Source of the DNA: a virus
Virus record (IMG/VR): IMGVR_UViG_3300028883_000032
Span: 62,001 to 126,000 of that record
DNA: 64,000 bases
Strand: one strand, 5' to 3'
Below the pieces are notes generated by a model. The model ran no database searches and had not been told where the DNA came from. It saw only the letters and a list, made by a program, of their open reading frames with translations. This document shows, one piece after another, positions 24,729 through 34,361 of the stretch; within the stretch, counting starts at the first letter, position 1; every line of letters starts with the position of its first letter. A program made the translations under genes and the position numbers.

Positions 24729-25286
24729 TTATCCTGAATATTCATGTAGACCGACGTAAAAAGTTAGTGTTTTAGCATCTTGTCCTGGGCACATGCAACG
24801 AGCCCATACTTTTGTTCCCGCGTCTTGCCTTTCCGTCTGAATAACTACCGGACCAGAATCAATTAAATTTGACGCCGGCGTAAACACACAATCAGTATAA
24901 TCTCCAGCAGTTAAAGCTGTAGCTCCATCGGCTCCAAAAGCTACTTGAAAAAAGTAGGACGAATTTTGGCTTGCCGCCGCAAATTCCAGTCGATGCAAAT
25001 CAAATTTGGTATTACCTGCATCTGCGGGCGTATCGTCTGCCCCAAGTATTTGGAGCCAATCCCCCCAAGTATCATCCCCTGAAGTAACTGTGAAAACTCC
25101 TGCCCCATCTGCGTCGCCTATTTCTACAGCAACGTGATCTTCGCCATCTGGAGTACCTGCTAGTTCAAACCAACGTTCATTGGAATGAAGATGACGTTCA
25201 ATTTCAGCAACCGCATGTCCTATGGTGCCATCCGTGGCACTAAGTCCTGTGGATACCGATACATCTGGATTATAATTTCCGTGCAT
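24729..25286 (-). CDS. Virion decoration/fibre-associated protein (185 aa)
   Basis: Asp/Gly/Thr-rich beta protein without Lys-rich segments, starting MHGNYNPDVSVSTGLSATDG. TFYVGLHEYSG at the C-terminus and the jelly-roll-like strand pattern suggest a surface-exposed virion protein. Its start shares the base of the upstream stop. No named family. Confidence 0.6.
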   Translation of the reverse strand: MHGNYNPDVSVSTGLSATDGTIGHAVAEIERHLHSNERWFELAGTPDGEDHVAVEIGDADGAGVFTVTSGDDTWGDWLQILGADDTPADAGNTKFDLHRLEFAAASQNSSYFFQVAFGADGATALTAGDYTDCVFTPASNLIDSGPVVIQTERQDAGTKVWARCMCPGQDAKTLTFYVGLHEYSG

Positions 25287-26248
25287 TATAGTGCCTTTCT
25301 ACGACCTTTTACAATAACAGTATTTGTTGCCCCGTCATTAACAATTACCGCTCTAACATATTTGAAAATTACATTTTCAAGATCAATAGCAAAAGTTATT
25401 GTACCATTTGTAACCGTAACCGAAGAGGCATCAGAGGCAGCATTGCAGTCATAAAATTGTATTGCCACCCAATCTCTATTGGTGGCCGTGGAGTCTTCGT
25501 CATTAGATGCTTCAATTGTCAATGTAACTGTCCCATCCGCATCAATAAATTTTCCTGTAAAAGAAAGATCTTTGTAGCCATCCATGTCATACCCACTGGT
25601 ACTTGGGTAGTAGTGTGTATCGGCCCCTAAGTTTGTTGTGTCTAATGTGTTTAATAATTGATACTGTTCATTTAATGGACTTATATCCTCAGAATAGATA
25701 GCATCATTTGTTGAATCGTATGCCTTTGTGGGACCATTGACACCTACTTCATATGAGTCACCAGATGCAAATGGAGATGCTCCTGTTATACTAACTGTGC
25801 CACCGGAATAGGATAGTGTAATACCGGCATATCCATTAAAATACACATTACTAGATGTCCCGGCAGTATCAACAACCCTTACATATACTAACTGTGAGTC
25901 GTCTGAAATTGCAATGGGCAGGCCAGTCAACGTAATGGTGGAACTTGTCCCAAACGCAGCTGTAAAATCACTGGGACTTTTGTATTCCGCTATTAACTGA
26001 CCTTTACGATTTGCGTCCGAAACAGCAAGGGCATTGTCTGAATAAGCAATTGTTGAACCATCAGCTACTTTCACCTGTGCATCTGAGGTGGGGTCTGTTA
26101 GTATTGCTGGAAGAGCATTTTCAGAATCTAAATTAATGGATACATCTTCTACAGTAACCGGCAATGGGTTTTCTGGAGATACGGTTACACGCACTTGTTC
26201 CTCTGCACCGGTCGGTTTAAAATGGATATATGTGCTACTACTTGACAT
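25286..26248 (-). CDS. Virion surface protein (320 aa)
   Basis: Ser/Thr/Asp-rich beta protein starting MSSSSTYIHFKPTGAEEQ. The C-terminal part (LTIEASNDEDSTATNRDW) is a phage beta-sandwich pattern. First gene after a promoter and terminator pair, with GGGGGAAAT before the ATG. Probably an adaptor or decoration protein; not firmly assigned. Confidence 0.6.
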   Translation of the reverse strand: MSSSSTYIHFKPTGAEEQVRVTVSPENPLPVTVEDVSINLDSENALPAILTDPTSDAQVKVADGSTIAYSDNALAVSDANRKGQLIAEYKSPSDFTAAFGTSSTITLTGLPIAISDDSQLVYVRVVDTAGTSSNVYFNGYAGITLSYSGGTVSITGASPFASGDSYEVGVNGPTKAYDSTNDAIYSEDISPLNEQYQLLNTLDTTNLGADTHYYPSTSGYDMDGYKDLSFTGKFIDADGTVTLTIEASNDEDSTATNRDWVAIQFYDCNAASDASSVTVTNGTITFAIDLENVIFKYVRAVIVNDGATNTVIVKGRRKAL

Positions 26249-26281
26249 ATTTCCCCCAATTTTTATGGATTATCATATCTT

Positions 26282-26310
26282 AATATACTTAAAAAACTCT
26301 TTAAAGTCAA
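26282..26310 (-). promoter_or_regulatory. Sigma-70-type promoter
   Basis: On the - strand: AC-TTGACT, 17-base spacer, TATATT, about 27 bases of leader to the 26248 gene. Placed immediately after the capsid terminator. Confidence 0.78.
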
Positions 26311-26311
26311 G

Positions 26312-26343
26312 TAAAAAAGCCTCCCAAAATATTTAGGAGGCTG
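26312..26343 (-). terminator. Intrinsic terminator after major capsid gene
   Basis: On the - strand: AGCCTCC, ten-base loop, GGGAGGCT, then TTTTTT. The T-run touches the -35 element of the next promoter. Confidence 0.88.
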
Positions 26344-26365
26344 ACTTTACAAAAAGCAAAGCTAA

Positions 26366-27343
26366 TTAGTTAGTCCAGTATACCTTTGCCATTGAATAGG
26401 CGTTACCAATACCCATGCCGATAATCTCATAAAGACTCCAGCTGATAAGGTTACGTTTCTTTTCAATCCAGAACTTAACATCACCCAATATATAGGCGTG
26501 ACCCATATATTGTTTTGGTGTAAAGCCGTACATTGTGCCAGGAGGTACAAGTTCGCCTTTATTGGTAACAATAAGATCTTTACCAAAGATTGTGGTGTAG
26601 GTCCAGCCGTTTACTGTGGTGTTTTCTGCGATTGCGTTACCGCGATCATCAGCACGCCACAAAAGGATCTTGTTGTAATCTTCACGATTCATGAGGATTA
26701 CGGAGCAATCATAACGTCTAGCATCAAAATCATGCTCGTAAATTGTTGATCCAGCTGAATTCTTTAAACTCGTACTACCAACGGTACTTGAATTCTCAAG
26801 CAAGTTGAATAGACGTACAAACAACATCGGATCAAGCTCATTATTATTTGTATTGTAGGCTGTAGAATTTTCGTACTTACCTGACAATGCAACGGCATCT
26901 TCGACGCGACTAATGAATCCTTGGTCTTCAATTGCATGAAGATCTTTTAGAGAGTTATTTTCGATGATCTCTGTTAGAGGCATCTCATAAGCTAAAAGCT
27001 CTTCTTCTACTTTCTGGTATTCTCTTGAGCTGATTCCGTAAAATGCAATTTCATAACGTTCACCCATGATGTACTCAGAATCTGGTGCACCACGGAAGTT
27101 AATTTCCATCGCTACTGAATTGGGCTCGAGATCCACGACCTTAACCAGCTGGTCGTGATTTACAGAGCGTTGACATTCTGCCTTTGTAATAGGCTGAGGC
27201 ATCATAATTTTGCGTGAGAAAGAAACTTCACGCATGCGCTGACGAATGTATGAGCTTGTGCTCATCGCAAGCTTGGCGCGATCCTCTGGAGAATCCAACG
27301 ACTCAACAAACAGTTCATTAAGAATTTCAGGACTTGTTGCCAT
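26366..27343 (-). CDS. Major capsid protein
   Basis: 325 aa with HK97-like layout: a helical N-terminal arm (MATSPEILNELFVESL), a charged middle rich in Glu and a C-terminal domain (GKDLIVTNKGELVPPGTMYGF) with IEKKRNLISWSLYEIIGMGIGN. Gene order scaffold-like proteins, small decoration protein, this gene, strong terminator agrees. GGAG precedes the ATG. Confidence 0.82.
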   Translation of the reverse strand: MATSPEILNELFVESLDSPEDRAKLAMSTSSYIRQRMREVSFSRKIMMPQPITKAECQRSVNHDQLVKVVDLEPNSVAMEINFRGAPDSEYIMGERYEIAFYGISSREYQKVEEELLAYEMPLTEIIENNSLKDLHAIEDQGFISRVEDAVALSGKYENSTAYNTNNNELDPMLFVRLFNLLENSSTVGSTSLKNSAGSTIYEHDFDARRYDCSVILMNREDYNKILLWRADDRGNAIAENTTVNGWTYTTIFGKDLIVTNKGELVPPGTMYGFTPKQYMGHAYILGDVKFWIEKKRNLISWSLYEIIGMGIGNAYSMAKVYWTN

Positions 27344-27354
27344 TTTTTATCTCC

Positions 27355-27807
27355 TTAGACCTTTTCGATGCCGATTACGGTGAATGTTGTCCCCAAGTAT
27401 GTAATACTGTGAGGTGACTTATAACAAACTGCCTTAACCTGACCCGGGGTTTCAGAACCTGAAGCCGCGGTAAGCAGTCCGTCATCTCCTGTTACTAAAC
27501 TTGTGCCAAGAGTGATTGATGCTCCTGTGTTGTATTTATCTGTAAGAGCTTTAAAGTAACCTTTAAGAATGGTGACTTTACCCGTCTCAGAGACATCAGG
27601 AGTGTAGCCAGCATCTGATCCTGTGCGGTCGCCCGCTTCAGACCAAACCGGCCATGTTAATACGTTGGCACCAGTTGTTAAAATTGCCTTCTCTTGAGCA
27701 TTTAGTGTTACCCAGCTTCCTTCATAGCCGGAGACAGACACGTCGCCAGTCTGCATCGTAACATCTTGGCGATTTGCAAGCTCGAGATTGCTTAACAACT
27801 TAAACAT
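27355..27807 (-). CDS. Capsid decoration/stabilisation protein
   Basis: 150 aa, Thr/Gly/Val-rich beta protein directly upstream of the capsid gene, as for many head decoration proteins. Segments such as LTWPVWSEAGDRTGSDAG and TILKGYFKALTDKY are compatible with a small beta-barrel. GGAGG precedes the ATG. Confidence 0.6.
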   Translation of the reverse strand: MFKLLSNLELANRQDVTMQTGDVSVSGYEGSWVTLNAQEKAILTTGANVLTWPVWSEAGDRTGSDAGYTPDVSETGKVTILKGYFKALTDKYNTGASITLGTSLVTGDDGLLTAASGSETPGQVKAVCYKSPHSITYLGTTFTVIGIEKV

Positions 27808-27819
27808 GTGGTATCCTCC

Positions 27820-28272
27820 TTAAGAAAGACTATTTTCGATTATTGCCTCTAGGGCATGAGCTGGATCAACTGAATCCAACCCGTATAGTGATTTTTCCGA
27901 AAGTATGCCTAGAGAAAATTCTCCAACTTTCGATAATTCTAGTGCTTTATCTAGAACCCTTAATTCCTCTTCAGATTTCTTTGCAAACGTTGCAGCTTTT
28001 TTAAACATTGTTTCAGCAGTAATCAATCCAGCGTCTGCCATTTTCATGACTATGCGCTCTGCCAAATCTCTGTTTTGTGCAATCTTTACAATTTCTCTGT
28101 ATTCCTCTGAAATTGATTTTATAGCTTCGGCCACTTTATTAAGCCAACAATCCCCGTTTGATCTGGATTCAATTAATTCAGCTAGTTTGTCAATATCAGT
28201 TGCTTCAAGAGTTTCTTCGGAGGCCGTCTTTGGGTTCTCAAGCTCCTTCATCAGGGCTTGAAGGTTCATCAT
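27820..28272 (-). CDS. Helical protein of the capsid gene cluster (150 aa)
   Basis: Almost wholly helical, charged, with NPKTASEE near the N-terminus. Together with the next two upstream genes it forms a group of acidic helical proteins before the capsid gene, so it could be a scaffold or core protein. No family recognised. Confidence 0.6.
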   Translation of the reverse strand: MMNLQALMKELENPKTASEETLEATDIDKLAELIESRSNGDCWLNKVAEAIKSISEEYREIVKIAQNRDLAERIVMKMADAGLITAETMFKKAATFAKKSEEELRVLDKALELSKVGEFSLGILSEKSLYGLDSVDPAHALEAIIENSLS

Positions 28273-28293
28273 TGCCTCCAGTTAAGTATAATA

Positions 28294-28320
28294 AGGGGCC
28301 CCGGCAGGGCCAAGGCCCCT
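28294..28320 (-). promoter_or_regulatory. GC-rich intercistronic hairpin
   Basis: AGGGGCC pairs with GGCCCCT around an inner GGCCC/GGGCC-type pairing, followed on the - strand by TTATTATACTT. Not a full terminator; it may tune expression between the 28326 and 28272 genes. Confidence 0.55.
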
Positions 28321-28325
28321 AAAAG

Positions 28326-28652
28326 TTACTCAGCCTGTTCAGCAGCTTGTAGTAATTCTACAAAACGATCAAAATGGCCCTGGGCTACGATTTTACCGTA
28401 ATCATAGGCTTCTGCTATTTTTTCCTCATTTTCCTCGGCTTCAATTGCCTTGTTAATGAGTACTTCTGCTACCTTGACAACATCTTCTTCGGTATATTCT
28501 TCGATACCATCGTTACGAATCAATGCTTCCGCTTGTTTTGCAAACTCGGAAATGACTTCAAGACGTGCTTGGTCAAGTTCTGCTGTTTTTGTTTCTTCTT
28601 CTACTTCAGCAGGTTTAGCTTGCTTTGCCATAAATTGTTCAAATAGACCCAT
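28326..28652 (-). CDS. Acidic helical protein (108 aa), scaffold-like
   Basis: Very Glu-rich helical protein starting MGLFEQFMAKQAKPAEVEEE. Its composition, position and one-base overlap with the next upstream gene fit a scaffolding or core component. Contains a KTAEL segment like many virion-region proteins here. Confidence 0.6.
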   Translation of the reverse strand: MGLFEQFMAKQAKPAEVEEETKTAELDQARLEVISEFAKQAEALIRNDGIEEYTEEDVVKVAEVLINKAIEAEENEEKIAEAYDYGKIVAQGHFDRFVELLQAAEQAE

Positions 28653-29251
28653 TATTCATCATCTCCTTGAGTTTCGGCAGGGAAATACTTGTCATAAAGA
28701 TCTGCGACAATTTTCTGTGCTCCGGTTTTCATACCAGATTCTGCCTGTAATTTAGCTTCTGCCGGTACCGGTGTAGTTGGTTGGCGGCCCGTTGCACCAC
28801 CTATAATTCCAGCCGGACCCGCTACATAGCCATTAGGCCCCGCAGCACGTTCACCATTTGTGAGCTGTGCAATCAGGCCTGCGATTGTACTTGGAAGTTC
28901 TTCACGAGATAACTGTACAGGATCTCCAGTATGAGCCTGTGCATCTGGTTCTTTACCTACGACACCAACTGCTTCTTTTGCTAATTCAGCTTGCTTATCA
29001 AACACACCTTGCATGTATATTTGACCCATAGCATACTGAATCTCAGCCATCTTCATTAGATCGACTTCCTCAGTTGGGGATTCCGCAGGAGTATTTTTTA
29101 CTTCGGCTTCCTTTACCGGTTCCTCTTTTTCTGGTTCGAGTGCCGGTTTTGGGTCTTCCTTACCGGTCGATGCAGCGAGCTTTTCAGCTAACTTATCGAC
29201 TGATGTTGATTCGCCTTCTAAATCCTGCAAGAATTCGCGCAATTTGAGCAT
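28652..29251 (-). CDS. Scaffold/core-like protein (199 aa)
   Basis: Starts MLKLREFLQDLEGESTS; residues 30-65 are a Pro/Glu/Lys-rich linker, followed by helices and a Gly-rich turn. First gene behind a TTGACA promoter in the capsid transcript, with AGGAGG before ATG. Scaffold proteins commonly look like this, but no specific motif is present. Confidence 0.6.
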   Translation of the reverse strand: MLKLREFLQDLEGESTSVDKLAEKLAASTGKEDPKPALEPEKEEPVKEAEVKNTPAESPTEEVDLMKMAEIQYAMGQIYMQGVFDKQAELAKEAVGVVGKEPDAQAHTGDPVQLSREELPSTIAGLIAQLTNGERAAGPNGYVAGPAGIIGGATGRQPTTPVPAEAKLQAESGMKTGAQKIVADLYDKYFPAETQGDDE

Positions 29252-29302
29252 GCTCTTGCCTCCTAATAAGTTTTCTAATTATCGGTTTTCACCTACTAAA
29301 TA

Positions 29303-29330
29303 AGTATAATACTATTTTTGTATTTGTCAA
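29303..29330 (-). promoter_or_regulatory. Sigma-70-type promoter for the capsid transcript
   Basis: On the - strand: AC-TTGACA, 16-base spacer, TATACT. Drives scaffold-like genes to the capsid gene, ending at the 26312 terminator. Confidence 0.75.
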
Positions 29331-29348
29331 GTCTTTTTTTAAACTTTT

Positions 29349-30152
29349 TTACTTACCAAGAATTCTTTCTAAAGCACTAACCATCTGTGCCCTACGAGAC
29401 AGTTCCTGCGGAGAAGTAGATACGTCCACTATACTAGCGGGTATGTTTTTTTCCATACTTCCTATTTTTTTAAGCATGTATGCCGTTTTATCAGCAGGAA
29501 TACGAACAAAACTAATGTCAAAGAATTTTGGTTTGGTATTAATTGCTCTGGCTCTTCTACCGTCAGGGAGTATTGAATTAATACTGCTTCGTTTAAGATG
29601 TTTACAGTAGTCTTTTGTAGTTTTGGCTTTATTGTTACAAATAGAACAAATATCGTAAGGTACTTTGCACCCCATACTAAATGGGGGATATTCGTTATTT
29701 AATATTTTAACTAAAAGATCTTCTGGTAGTTTTTTCCCATCTATATCCAATACCAACTCCACACGATGCATGTGTGGGTTATAGTATGAAAATATTGGTT
29801 TTCCATAATATGGGTCGTCTGGTTTATTTTTATGGTGCCTAAATACCTTGGCACTTGTTTCAAATGTTTTATGATACGCTTGTAAAGCTGATTCTGGAAA
29901 CCCATCCCCATTGCGATTAGAACCATAATATTCATCAGCGCCTAGGGCGTTAACAATAATATAAATATGGTCTTCGGCCTCTTTAAGTTGCGATAAAAAC
30001 TCCTCTAAAGGAGTCATAACCCCAGCAGTTTTCACAAACTGGCTCGGATGAAATCTTCTAATATTTACTCCGCCGTTCTCATCATGAAAAGGAATAGAGA
30101 AATATTTTTCCATGCCATCTGGAGTGTCTACTATATGTGTGAATTCGCCCAT
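29349..30152 (-). CDS. Head maturation protease candidate
   Basis: 267 aa. Segments IYIIVNALGADEYYGSNRNG near residue 63, VFRHHKNKPDDPYYGKP, YNPHMHRVELVLDIDG and FSMGCKVPYDICSIC with YCKHL resemble proteins annotated as prohead core or maturation proteases in large phages, with conserved His and Ser/Cys residues. Position between terminase and scaffold/capsid genes agrees. Contains VKTAG at about 41-45. The catalytic residues are not certain. Confidence 0.6.
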   Translation of the reverse strand: MGEFTHIVDTPDGMEKYFSIPFHDENGGVNIRRFHPSQFVKTAGVMTPLEEFLSQLKEAEDHIYIIVNALGADEYYGSNRNGDGFPESALQAYHKTFETSAKVFRHHKNKPDDPYYGKPIFSYYNPHMHRVELVLDIDGKKLPEDLLVKILNNEYPPFSMGCKVPYDICSICNNKAKTTKDYCKHLKRSSINSILPDGRRARAINTKPKFFDISFVRIPADKTAYMLKKIGSMEKNIPASIVDVSTSPQELSRRAQMVSALERILGK

Positions 30153-30153
30153 T

Positions 30154-30780
30154 TTACATTTTAGGAAAGAAGGGTTCCATATTCGGTGCTTGCATGTCTA
30201 AAGTTGTAGGATCATAAAATCTAGCACCTGAAATAAGACTTGCTCCTGCAATCCCAGGACGTTTACGGGGTTTCGCACCCTCGATTTTATCTTGAGTGTT
30301 TGCTAGAGCTTCATAAGTTACAATCGGTGGTCCACCGGCGTCGTGTAGTTGTAGATTATGTTTCACAGTGCTTGCTGCCGATAAATCGTTTTTAGCCACA
30401 TCGGGAGAAAAATGCCGTACCATATTATAATACATCTTAACCAAGTCGCGATCATATTCTCCAAGCGACGGCTGAATGGCCACCATTCTATCTATTTTAC
30501 GGTCAAGCATTGCTTTATCGGCTGCAGATGCTAACGCACTTGATGTTGCATCAAACGCCTTGTCCATTCTATTAGCGGCTACCCCTGCCAATCCAAGGGC
30601 AATTGCCCCAGGAACAACGGTTCTACTCAACCCCTTTAGGGACGACTCAACAGTTGGAGAAGGTCTGCCTTTAACTTTTTTTAGAGTTTCTAACAGTTTT
30701 CCGATACCTTCAGCTGCCTGTCCAATATTTTGTCCAAAACTCATAGGACCCGCTAATTTTGTAATGTTATATTTCCTCAT
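30154..30780 (-). CDS. Virion-region protein (208 aa)
   Basis: Starts MRKYNITKLAGPMSFGQ with the recurrent KLAG motif, followed by a small-residue hydrophobic segment (VVPGAIALGLAGVAANRM). Two bases from the protease gene. Possibly an internal virion or membrane-interacting protein; no family recognised. Confidence 0.6.
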   Translation of the reverse strand: MRKYNITKLAGPMSFGQNIGQAAEGIGKLLETLKKVKGRPSPTVESSLKGLSRTVVPGAIALGLAGVAANRMDKAFDATSSALASAADKAMLDRKIDRMVAIQPSLGEYDRDLVKMYYNMVRHFSPDVAKNDLSAASTVKHNLQLHDAGGPPIVTYEALANTQDKIEGAKPRKRPGIAGASLISGARFYDPTTLDMQAPNMEPFFPKM

Positions 30781-30782
30781 TT

Positions 30783-31775
30783 TTACCCCATAGGATTATA
30801 TTTTTTTGGTAATCCATTCAACGGACTCATTTTTGCAGCTTGGATGGCTTTTCCCTCTTCATACCCTCTTTCTCCAGCAGACTTAGATGCAAGAGCAACT
30901 ACACCCATTCCAGCAAGTGCAGAAAGTAATGCAGCTGTTGCCTTACTTTTAAACTCGGCAGTTTTTTCAGAAGGATATTTTTCATCAAGCTCTGAAAAAT
31001 CAGGGCCTTTAATGTAGGCCTCTCTATACTCATGGGCTGTTTTAACAGCGTCATCTAATGCTTGGACAAGTCCCGATTCTCCATTAATTGGGGGCAGTTT
31101 ATCCCAAGATGATCCAACAGGAATACGTAACTCGCTAGCTCTCTTAACCATTTCGGTTGCAATGCCATCAGCTATGCTTACCAGTGACTCATCTTCATAA
31201 GTGGATTCCGCAAACTTTACCAAAATTTGAGCAAGTACCGCCGGTTCAGGTTGTGCCGGATTTAAAGCTGCTGTTTTAAAAGCTTGAAACAGCGAATCTT
31301 GCTTATGCTGGAAGTCTCTATCAATTTCCGCCATTTTAACTTCAAAAGCATCTCCTATCCCCTTTGTTGCATAGATAATGTCACGCTTTTCTTTCTCTGA
31401 CATTTCAGGGAAATCAAATCCAACATCCTCTAAAACAGCTTTTTTGGGAAATAGCTCACTTGGTCTCATCATGTAGTCGTCTACACCAAGCAGGGTTTCG
31501 GACGCCTCTTTAGTATGGTTAACCATTCCCTCTACAATTTTCTTCGCATCGGCCACATCAAATTCGATATATTTGTCATCTGTTGATGCGTGTTTCTGAA
31601 GGAATACACGAGAATTGGCCTCTTCGACTACGCGACTAATTTGGTTATAATTGAGATTTTTTAATGAGGCGATTTTGGAGATAGTGCCATTCATTGGAAT
31701 ATCTCTCGCAAGGAAAGCATCTGCTGCCTCCATTCCCCAACTTTTGTAATCGAATTCTGAATACTTATTAAGCAT
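30783..31775 (-). CDS. Helical virion-region protein (330 aa)
   Basis: Mostly charged helices with several KTA motifs (FKTAALN, VKTAHEY, SEKTAEF) and a hydrophobic Ala/Gly segment near residue 285 (ATAALLSALAGMGVVALAS). Sits where a portal might be expected between terminase and protease, but I see no portal features and it is short for one. Confidence 0.6.
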   Translation of the reverse strand: MLNKYSEFDYKSWGMEAADAFLARDIPMNGTISKIASLKNLNYNQISRVVEEANSRVFLQKHASTDDKYIEFDVADAKKIVEGMVNHTKEASETLLGVDDYMMRPSELFPKKAVLEDVGFDFPEMSEKEKRDIIYATKGIGDAFEVKMAEIDRDFQHKQDSLFQAFKTAALNPAQPEPAVLAQILVKFAESTYEDESLVSIADGIATEMVKRASELRIPVGSSWDKLPPINGESGLVQALDDAVKTAHEYREAYIKGPDFSELDEKYPSEKTAEFKSKATAALLSALAGMGVVALASKSAGERGYEEGKAIQAAKMSPLNGLPKKYNPMG

Positions 31776-31789
31776 CCCAAACTCCTCTA

Positions 31790-33403
31790 TTATGAAATAT
31801 AACTTACTGGGGTTTCACACATTTCGCAAATAGCTGTAGCAAAAATAAGTGAATGTACTGTGTCATCTGGATCAGAATTAGTATATTGTAGTTTATTATG
31901 ATCTTCATCATAGTCTGCTACAATAGCCATTAAATCATCAGCAAATGGTGTTTTAAACTGATCGTAGTGTGGAAAAACATATTGTTTAGTTTTTACTCTA
32001 TGATAAAAATTAGAAATCGCCTTGTTACGATTTACCATCCAATGCATGGCCTTACCTTGCCACTTATAATCCTCTTTTAAAGTGGCAGAATGTAGATATT
32101 CTGTTACTGCGTAACGGCCAAGACGCCTGCGTAATTCTGCGTTGGAGGCTTCCCCCATGCCACGATCTGCCCCTATTCGTTCAACTTCCCACGCTTTGGC
32201 TATTTTTGGTATTTCGTCATGAATGTATTCAAAATTGGCGTATTTGCCTTCAAACCTACGTATATATTTAACAACAAACCTGTCGTATTCATCTCGTTGT
32301 ATGACACTAACCACGGTATAGCTGTTATCGCTGTTGGCGGGACCCCAGTCGATTCCCATGTAACTTGGTCTGGGTTTGTGTTTTAAAGTTATGGCTCCAG
32401 GTTGTCGGTAGTCTGGCATAATATACCCAGGATCACAAGCTGCCTTAATTTGTTCAGGGGTGATAAGAACAACACCATCATCGTACTCAAGACCAAGTAT
32501 TTCGTTATAAAAGGTTGCTCTTGACTCTGTTTCGTATTTATAAACAATGTCTTGCTCCCAATCAATCCATGGTGCCCCATAGAATTGCAGCTGAGATATC
32601 CTAAACCCTTCAACAAGATTTGCTCGAGATCGAGCAGACTGATTAGTGCTTATCCATGACCCAATTCGTGGATTAAGAATCTTCCCACAATACTTACATA
32701 TTAACGCGTGAAGTCCTATATTCTTTTCTGTTAGAATATTATGTTTTCCACAGTGTCCACACTCCACAGCCCACTCATTCATGGTGGAAGAAAACCACCA
32801 TTTCGCCAAGGTACCACGTTTTCTTTTAGGCGTGCCTGTATAATAATTCCATTTATACAAAGAACGGTGCATAGCTTGATTAATAATTTCTATGCTGTCT
32901 TGCAGAAGATCCTGAGCCTCATCGTAACAAATCATATCAGCAGAAAGGCCACGAAGTCTGTCAGGACTTTGTAACGCATAGCGCAAGTATATTTTTGCGC
33001 CATTTACAAGAGTTTTGTTAAATACGTTATTTTGTAAATTTCTATTCCACCAATACTTCTTTATAAGGGGAGACTCTTCAAGTATAGGCGTAAAGCGATC
33101 GTACGAAAATATTTTTGTTTGGTCGACTGACGGAGAAACATACACTGTACGAAATCCCATCGGTCTGGCATCTTTGCCGCCTCGTTCCCTTGGCAACAAG
33201 GCGCTATTAGCAAATATAATATTTGCTAGAGTTGTGCTTTTTACAACCTGTCGTGCTGTTTTTAATACTATGACATTCGCTGGGTCTATATTATATATAG
33301 GCCGCATATGTGGATAGGCATCCAAACTATACGGCATTCCATTCAAATAAACATACGATTCAACAAATTCACTTTTTGTAAAATTAAGCGGTGCGTTCTT
33401 CAT
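31790..33403 (-). CDS. terL: Terminase large subunit
   Basis: 537 aa. ATPase: adenine-binding/Walker A VLKTARQVVKST near residue 48, Walker B MICYDEAQD, motif III YYTGTPKRKRG. A zinc-finger-like insertion (CGHCGKHN, CKYCG) follows near residue 220. Nuclease domain: YMGIDWGPANSDN, IGADRGMG and a C-terminal FADDLMAIVADYDEDH. Known role: ATP-driven packaging and cutting of concatemeric DNA. The Walker A has Val where Gly is usual (ARQVGKST). Confidence 0.93.
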   Translation of the reverse strand: MKNAPLNFTKSEFVESYVYLNGMPYSLDAYPHMRPIYNIDPANVIVLKTARQVVKSTTLANIIFANSALLPRERGGKDARPMGFRTVYVSPSVDQTKIFSYDRFTPILEESPLIKKYWWNRNLQNNVFNKTLVNGAKIYLRYALQSPDRLRGLSADMICYDEAQDLLQDSIEIINQAMHRSLYKWNYYTGTPKRKRGTLAKWWFSSTMNEWAVECGHCGKHNILTEKNIGLHALICKYCGKILNPRIGSWISTNQSARSRANLVEGFRISQLQFYGAPWIDWEQDIVYKYETESRATFYNEILGLEYDDGVVLITPEQIKAACDPGYIMPDYRQPGAITLKHKPRPSYMGIDWGPANSDNSYTVVSVIQRDEYDRFVVKYIRRFEGKYANFEYIHDEIPKIAKAWEVERIGADRGMGEASNAELRRRLGRYAVTEYLHSATLKEDYKWQGKAMHWMVNRNKAISNFYHRVKTKQYVFPHYDQFKTPFADDLMAIVADYDEDHNKLQYTNSDPDDTVHSLIFATAICEMCETPVSYIS

Positions 33404-34361
33404 CGCTCTTATCTTTTTTCTTAGCCTTAATAACAGCCTCTATTTCATCTAAGCCCATTCCAGAAACATCCTCCATAGTCCCACCACCCATTTCATTTGG
33501 GTCCGGGAGTTCAACTCCCAGCTCTTCCGCGCTTTTTATTGTTATCGAAGGATTAATGGTCTTAAGATTTATTTTTAGATCCGCATAAAGGTCTGTAGAA
33601 TCAGAATCGCTGTTTTCCATATCACGAATACGGTCATATGCTTTTAGCATAAGATCGCCCCACTTCTTCGATTGGTCAGGGTTGTATCTAGAATTTTCAT
33701 CAAAGTTGTAGAAAGACGTACGAAACAGTGATTCCAGCATAGACCCAAATGATCTGTCTGGAGTAAGGCCTAAATTATAGACAACAAAATCCTTGTCTTT
33801 TTTTAAGGCCATGGTATAAAGACGTTTCAAATCTTTGTTTTCTTCATGCTGTCTATAAATTTCTAACTCTTCATAACTCCAACTGAACACATTAAAAAAG
33901 TATTTAAAAAACAACATGAATATTTCGGTATCCCAAGCAGTGCCTTGTCGTCCATTTGCATAAAGCTCTATGTCGGCTTCATCAATACCAGCCATTGCCA
34001 TGGTTTGTAATTCTCTGCGAAGCCTTGGGTCATTCAGAGCTTTAAATACATCTCTATACACGTCTATCGGAAAATCATCTACCGTGAATAAGTTAGTATC
34101 AAATAGATATGCAAACATGTCCTTTACTTGTAATTCGTTAAGGATGTCAACATCTATTCTAAAATTATTTGGATCTTGGTTAAAATGCTCTGGATACAAA
34201 CGTGACAGTTGGCCACGTATTTGAGAGTAGGCATCACCTTGTATCAACGGTAAGGAGTATTCTTTTAGTCTGTCATTAACAGTCTTTTGTGACAGAAGAC
34301 GAAGAACAAGGACCTCACAAAACCGCCTATGCGGGATTAGGTAAATTGGGTTTACTGCCAT
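33384..34361 (-). CDS. Virion-morphogenesis protein (325 aa)
   Basis: Helical, charged protein upstream of and overlapping terL by 20 bases; the C-terminus is Lys/Asp-rich (VIKAKKKDKSDEERTA). By position it might be a small terminase or a packaging accessory, yet it is large for a small terminase. No motif recognised. Confidence 0.6.
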   Translation of the reverse strand: MAVNPIYLIPHRRFCEVLVLRLLSQKTVNDRLKEYSLPLIQGDAYSQIRGQLSRLYPEHFNQDPNNFRIDVDILNELQVKDMFAYLFDTNLFTVDDFPIDVYRDVFKALNDPRLRRELQTMAMAGIDEADIELYANGRQGTAWDTEIFMLFFKYFFNVFSWSYEELEIYRQHEENKDLKRLYTMALKKDKDFVVYNLGLTPDRSFGSMLESLFRTSFYNFDENSRYNPDQSKKWGDLMLKAYDRIRDMENSDSDSTDLYADLKINLKTINPSITIKSAEELGVELPDPNEMGGGTMEDVSGMGLDEIEAVIKAKKKDKSDEERTA